Part shown: piece by piece, positions 6,901 through 10,254 of the stretch | Numbering within the stretch: position 1 is the first letter of the stretch | Layout of the letters: the number at the start of each line of letters is the position of its first letter | Assembly: GCA_020861055.1 (NCBI GenBank) | Contig: JAJBTD010000229.1 | Coordinates: 1 to 10,254, forward strand | Length of the DNA: 10,254 bases | Direction: 5' to 3' | DNA from: Clostridiales bacterium | GTDB lineage: Bacteria > Bacillota > Clostridia > Oscillospirales > Oscillospiraceae | Translations under genes and position numbers: made by a program | Notes under the pieces: generated by a model | Database searches by the model: none | The model's input: the letters and a program-made list of their open reading frames with translations, nothing else | What the model was told of the DNA's origin: nothing

Positions 6901-8529
6901 ATGCTTGACAAGCTGCGGCTGAGAGAGGCATTGGCAAATTATAAGCGGGATTTTGTCTCTTTCCAGTGGAAAAATGAGAAATACAAGTGGGAGGCGGTCA
7001 AGACCTTCCAGGACAACTGGGATATCAACGCCCCGGATTTTGCGGATATGCTCTCCCGCTCGCTCTCCAGGACTTCCAATCTGCTGGCGTCCATGAACAA
7101 TTTCCCCGCAGGCATGATCACAGGCTTTGCAAAGGCGGCCCCCGAAGAGGTCCGTGGGATGTTCATCGCCCTGTTCGATGAAAAAATAGACGTGGTGGAG
7201 CGGATCATGGCGTTTAAGGAGGGTGCCTCCCGCCTGCTGGAGAATTACGGGAACGGCGCCGGCCAGCATTATCAGCACGAAAACGCCGTCAGCATCTATC
7301 TGTGGCTCCGCTATCCGGACAAATACTACATCTATAAGTACAACGAGGTAAAGACGGTGGCAGAGGAGCTGGGCAGCGACTACCGCTTCAGGAAGGGAGC
7401 CTATGCGGAAAACCTCAGGAGCTTTTACCGTCTTTACGACGAGATCTGCGCATATGTCCGCACCGACACAGAGCTGACCAGTCTGCTGCAGGTCCATCTC
7501 TCCGACACCTGTTATCCGGACCCGGAATATCGGACGCTGACGGTCGATGTGGGTTTTTATATCAGCCGGTATTTTTCGGAGCAGAAGTCAGAGCCAGCCC
7601 AGGCAGACACCCCCGAACCTGAGGCTGCGCCTGTTCCCTGTGATACCCCCCAGCATTTGGCAGATGACATCTCCTGTGCACCGTATACAGAATCAGATTT
7701 TCTGAGTCAGGTTTTTCTGTCCCGGCAGCGGTACCATATGCTTGCGGCGTTGCTGAAACGCAAGAAAAACGTCATTCTCCAGGGCGCGCCCGGCGTGGGC
7801 AAGACGTATGCCGCCAAACGGCTGGCCTACTCTATGATGGGAGAAAGGGACGAGAGCCGTATTGCGTTCGTTCAGTTCCATCAGAGCTACTCCTACGAGG
7901 ACTTCATCATGGGCTACAAGCCGTCGGAGCGAGGGTTTGAGCTGAAGCCGGGCGTGTTTTATCGTTTTTGCCAGAGGGCGGCGAAGCAACCGGACCGGGA
8001 TCTCTTCTTCATCATCGACGAGATCAACCGGGGGAACCTGAGCAAAATTTTCGGTGAGCTGCTGATGCTGATCGAGAACGACTATCGGGGCACGCCGGTC
8101 ACGCTGGCCTATCAGGGGGAGCCGTTCTCCGTGCCTGTAAACCTCTACATCATCGGCATGATGAACACGGCGGACAGAAGTCTTGCCATGATCGACTATG
8201 CCCTGCGCCGTCGGTTCAGCTTTTTCGAGATGGAGCCAGCCTTTGACTCCGAGGGATTTGTCCAATATCAAAACGCCCTGAACAACGAGACCTTCCATCA
8301 GCTGATCGGGAAAATCAAGGAGCTGAACCAGGAGATCGCCGCCGACAGGTCCCTGGGAAAGGGCTTCCGCATCGGACACAGCTATTTCAGCAACTGGGAC
8401 GAATGTACGGACGAGCGGATGCGGATGGTCGTGGACTTCGATATCCTCCCCATGCTGGACGAATACTGGTTTGACGACCCCGCCAAGGTCCAGCGCTGGA
8501 GCAATATCCTGCACGGAGTATTCCAATGA
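6901..8529 (+). CDS. mcrB: McrB-family AAA+ NTPase of a type IV-like restriction system
   Basis: Motor subunit of an McrBC-type nuclease: it hydrolyses nucleotide (GTP in E. coli McrB) and drives DNA translocation for McrC. It has 542 residues. The C-terminal AAA+ domain (about 265-542) has Walker A GAPGVGKT (295-302, Lys301), Walker B FFIIDEINRGN (Asp373, Glu374), the McrB signature MNTADRS (421-427), and arginines in ALRRRF (436-438). Residues 1-225 form a separate region that I do not recognise as the E. coli McrB DNA-binding domain; it probably carries target recognition. A Pro/Glu/Ala-rich linker (about 228-255) joins the two. AAGGAGG lies six bases before the ATG, and the gap from the upstream ATPase is 43 bases. 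The stop overlaps the mcrC start by 4 bases. The family call is firm; GTP use and target are inferred. Confidence 0.93.
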   Translation: MLDKLRLREALANYKRDFVSFQWKNEKYKWEAVKTFQDNWDINAPDFADMLSRSLSRTSNLLASMNNFPAGMITGFAKAAPEEVRGMFIALFDEKIDVVERIMAFKEGASRLLENYGNGAGQHYQHENAVSIYLWLRYPDKYYIYKYNEVKTVAEELGSDYRFRKGAYAENLRSFYRLYDEICAYVRTDTELTSLLQVHLSDTCYPDPEYRTLTVDVGFYISRYFSEQKSEPAQADTPEPEAAPVPCDTPQHLADDISCAPYTESDFLSQVFLSRQRYHMLAALLKRKKNVILQGAPGVGKTYAAKRLAYSMMGERDESRIAFVQFHQSYSYEDFIMGYKPSERGFELKPGVFYRFCQRAAKQPDRDLFFIIDEINRGNLSKIFGELLMLIENDYRGTPVTLAYQGEPFSVPVNLYIIGMMNTADRSLAMIDYALRRRFSFFEMEPAFDSEGFVQYQNALNNETFHQLIGKIKELNQEIAADRSLGKGFRIGHSYFSNWDECTDERMRMVVDFDILPMLDEYWFDDPAKVQRWSNILHGVFQ

Positions 8530-9593
8530 GGCAGAACGAGCATATCCTGATCAAAAATATTTACTACATGCTGTCCTACGCGTTCCAGATGCTGCGCCCG
8601 TCCGAGCCGGACGATGTGGCGACGGAGGAATTTGACAACGTGCAGAATCTGTTTGCCGCCATCCAGAGCAAAGGCATCGGGCAACAGCTGAAGCAGGGTC
8701 TGTATCGGGAGTACCAGGACCGGCGGGAGGATATCCCCACCGTGCGGGGCAGGATCAACCTCCCCGGAAGCATCCGTCACAGGGCCGCTCACAGACAGCT
8801 TTTATCCTGCGAATATGACGAGCTGTCAGCGGACAACCTTTTGAACCGGATTTTGAAAACGTCCGCTCTGCTTCTGCTCAGAAGCGGCGAGGTGGACGGT
8901 GCATATAAGGATATCCTGAAAAAAGAGATGCTGTATTTTTCGGAGGTCAGCCTGGTCGAGCCGTCCTCCATCCGCTGGGAGCAGATCCGTTTCCACAGGA
9001 ATAACCGGACCTATCAGATTCTTGTCAGCCTGTGCCAGCTGATACTGCAGGGAATGCTGCTGACGACGGAGCACGGTGAGATGCGCCTTGCCTCCTTCGT
9101 GGACGAGCAGCGGATGTGCCGCCTGTACGAGCGGTTTATTCTGGAATATTACAGGAGAGAATTTCCCCAGCTGCACGTCTCCGCCTCCCAGATCAGCTGG
9201 GCACTGGACGACGGTGTCGGGACAATGCTGCCTGTGATGCAGAGCGACGTGGTGCTCTCCCGCCGGAACGACGTGCTGATTATCGACGCCAAGTATTACG
9301 CCCATACGACACAGACGCAGTACGGCGTCCACACGCAACATTCGAACAATATGTATCAGATTTTCACCTATGTGAAAAATAAGGACGCCGCATTTGCAGG
9401 CAGGCCCCACGCCGTTTCGGGCATGCTGTTATACGCCCGCACCGACGAAGCCGTTCAGCCTGACCAGACCTATCATATGAGCGGAAACCGGATCGACGTG
9501 AAAACACTGGATTTGAACCGTGATTTCTCCGTCATTGCGGCCCAGCTGAACCAAATTGCCGCCGATTTCTTTGGAATCGAGAGGCGGGCATAG
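8526..9593 (+). CDS. mcrC: McrC-family PD-(D/E)xK nuclease subunit
   Basis: Nuclease partner of the McrB protein, 355 residues. The N-terminal and middle part (about 1-200) carries the usual McrC/LlaJI features: IKNIYYMLSYAF near the start, VRGRINLPGSI, and CEYDELSADNLLNRILK. The C-terminal nuclease core has Asp241 in MQSDVVL, then Asp254 and Lys256 in LIIDAKYY, a PD-(D/E)xK catalytic set, followed by NNMYQIFTYV, the helix usual after it. McrC binds an McrB ring, stimulates its NTPase and cuts DNA. The ATG overlaps the mcrB stop (ATGA, 8526-8529), so the two are translationally coupled; a GGAG lies seven bases upstream. No clear terminator follows. The catalytic residues are all present, so the protein should be active. 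Confidence 0.92.
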   Translation: MRQNEHILIKNIYYMLSYAFQMLRPSEPDDVATEEFDNVQNLFAAIQSKGIGQQLKQGLYREYQDRREDIPTVRGRINLPGSIRHRAAHRQLLSCEYDELSADNLLNRILKTSALLLLRSGEVDGAYKDILKKEMLYFSEVSLVEPSSIRWEQIRFHRNNRTYQILVSLCQLILQGMLLTTEHGEMRLASFVDEQRMCRLYERFILEYYRREFPQLHVSASQISWALDDGVGTMLPVMQSDVVLSRRNDVLIIDAKYYAHTTQTQYGVHTQHSNNMYQIFTYVKNKDAAFAGRPHAVSGMLLYARTDEAVQPDQTYHMSGNRIDVKTLDLNRDFSVIAAQLNQIAADFFGIERRA

Positions 9594-9649
9594 GTTTTCC
9601 CTCTGTTCTTTGCCTCTGTGATACCGCGATATCCTCCTCTTGTGGAAGC

Positions 9650-9700
9650 CCTCATCGTCAGGCGGCGCAGATGATTTGCACAGGGGAATTTCCGATGAGG
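9650..9700. repeat. 8-base inverted repeat next to a promoter
   Basis: CCTCATCG (9650-9657) and CGATGAGG (9693-9700) are perfect inverted copies, 35 bases apart. The right arm ends two bases before the TTGACG -35 hexamer at 9703. It could be an operator or a weak transcript hairpin after mcrC; it has no T-run, so it is not a standard terminator. Confidence 0.45.
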
Positions 9701-9702
9701 TG

Positions 9703-9731
9703 TTGACGAAGCGGAAAAAGCAAGGTATGAT
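9703..9731 (+). promoter_or_regulatory. Near-consensus sigma-A promoter
   Basis: TTGACG (9703-9708) and TATGAT (9726-9731) are separated by 17 bases, each differing from consensus at one position. Transcription would start near 9738, about 110 bases before the ATG at 9847. This promoter makes the last gene independent of the McrBC operon, although no terminator separates them clearly. Confidence 0.85.
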
Positions 9732-9846
9732 AGTAAATAGGCTCGATTGCTGAGGGATTTTGTCCTCTTGATCTGACTGCTGCGGATCGGCCTGGCTCTG
9801 CCGCCGGTTCCCTTATCATTTCATACCAGAAAGGAATAGAATTCTT

Positions 9847-10254
9847 ATGGATAACAGCTCCAAAAGCGGGAAGCGAACCGATTACAGCCAGTCCGGCGAC
9901 ACCTGGCGCACCGTTGCAGACGCTGCGGCACGCGCCCGGGAGGATACGATAGACCTGTCCGCCGTGCGCCCTGCTGAGAGAACATCCTCGGTGGATGATG
10001 CGGTGGTAGATGAGATCTTGCGCTCTATCTCTGAAATGAGCGACACCCCGGTTCCGGACGCCGTCCGCACGGCCTCCAGGCCCGCCTCCAGCCAGAACCA
10101 GACGGCTGCGTCCTCCTCCACCATCCGCTTTGACCGGCCCTCCGGAGAGCAGGAACCGGCGGGTGAGAACGAGTACCAGGCGGCGGCCCGGCATCAGTCC
10201 GGCCCCACAGGAGGTTCTCAGGGCACTGACCCCGCCTATTACACCATGCGGGAC
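9847..10254 (+). CDS. Hydrophilic, probably disordered protein of unknown function (3' end missing)
   Basis: The frame opens with ATG at 9847 and is still open at the window edge after 136 codons. The ribosome site AAAGGA (9830-9835) lies 11 bases upstream, and a near-consensus promoter lies at 9703-9731. The visible part is rich in Ser, Ala, Pro, Asp, Glu and Arg, has no hydrophobic segment and no signal peptide, and reads as a disordered region (for example SRPASSQNQTAASSS). I do not recognise a family. Such tails often precede a membrane segment or folded domain, which would lie beyond the window. The codon choice (GCC, CGC, GAC, TCC) matches the neighbours and supports real coding. Confidence 0.7.
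   Translation, partial: MDNSSKSGKRTDYSQSGDTWRTVADAAARAREDTIDLSAVRPAERTSSVDDAVVDEILRSISEMSDTPVPDAVRTASRPASSQNQTAASSSTIRFDRPSGEQEPAGENEYQAAARHQSGPTGGSQGTDPAYYTMRD

Noticed and set aside
6403..7497. A 364-codon minus-strand open frame across the ATPase-mcrB junction
   Set aside because: It is antisense to two genes with clear motifs and ribosome sites, and has no recognisable family.
4069..9680. TGATTTGCA present at 4069-4077 and 9672-9680, possible flanking repeats of an inserted island
   Set aside because: A 9-base match between two intergenic stretches of this size is expected by chance about as often as not, and no integrase or other mobility gene is in the window.

Overview
The window looks like chromosomal DNA from a GC-rich Gram-positive Firmicute, most likely a gut Clostridium relative of the Oscillospiraceae type. 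This is inferred from strong AGGAGG-type ribosome sites, a LytTR regulator with an AgrC-like kinase, a clostridial-style GH2 beta-galactosidase, and high GC coding sequence. No rRNA or marker gene is present to prove it.

Left part (1-3922, all minus strand). A family 2 glycoside hydrolase runs off the left edge (start at 1541). Upstream of it is a 300-base intergenic stretch with two sets of tandem direct repeats and a rho-independent terminator. That terminator ends a two-gene operon: a LytTR-type response regulator (3851 to 3144) followed, with a 4-base ATGA overlap, by an AgrC-like membrane histidine kinase (3147 to 1843). One pair of direct repeats (1646-1675) has the 21-base period expected for LytTR sites and lies just upstream of a weak GH2 promoter, so the regulator may control the hydrolase.

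Middle (3923-4535). A long GC-rich stretch has no convincing gene. It contains several nested inverted repeats, an orphan plus-strand terminator-like hairpin, and a good extended -10 promoter that drives the next operon.

Right part (4536-9593, plus strand). This is a compact three-gene operon that looks like a defence system. It encodes an AAA_13-type coiled-coil ATPase with a CxxC zinc-hook-like motif (RloC-like in layout), an McrB-family AAA+ NTPase with a non-standard N-terminal region, and an McrC-family PD-(D/E)xK nuclease overlapping mcrB by 4 bases. There is no methyltransferase, so type IV-like restriction of modified DNA is the simplest reading. The added coiled-coil ATPase is the unusual part.

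Right end (9594-10254). An inverted repeat abuts a near-consensus promoter that leads into the start of a hydrophilic, probably disordered protein cut by the window edge.
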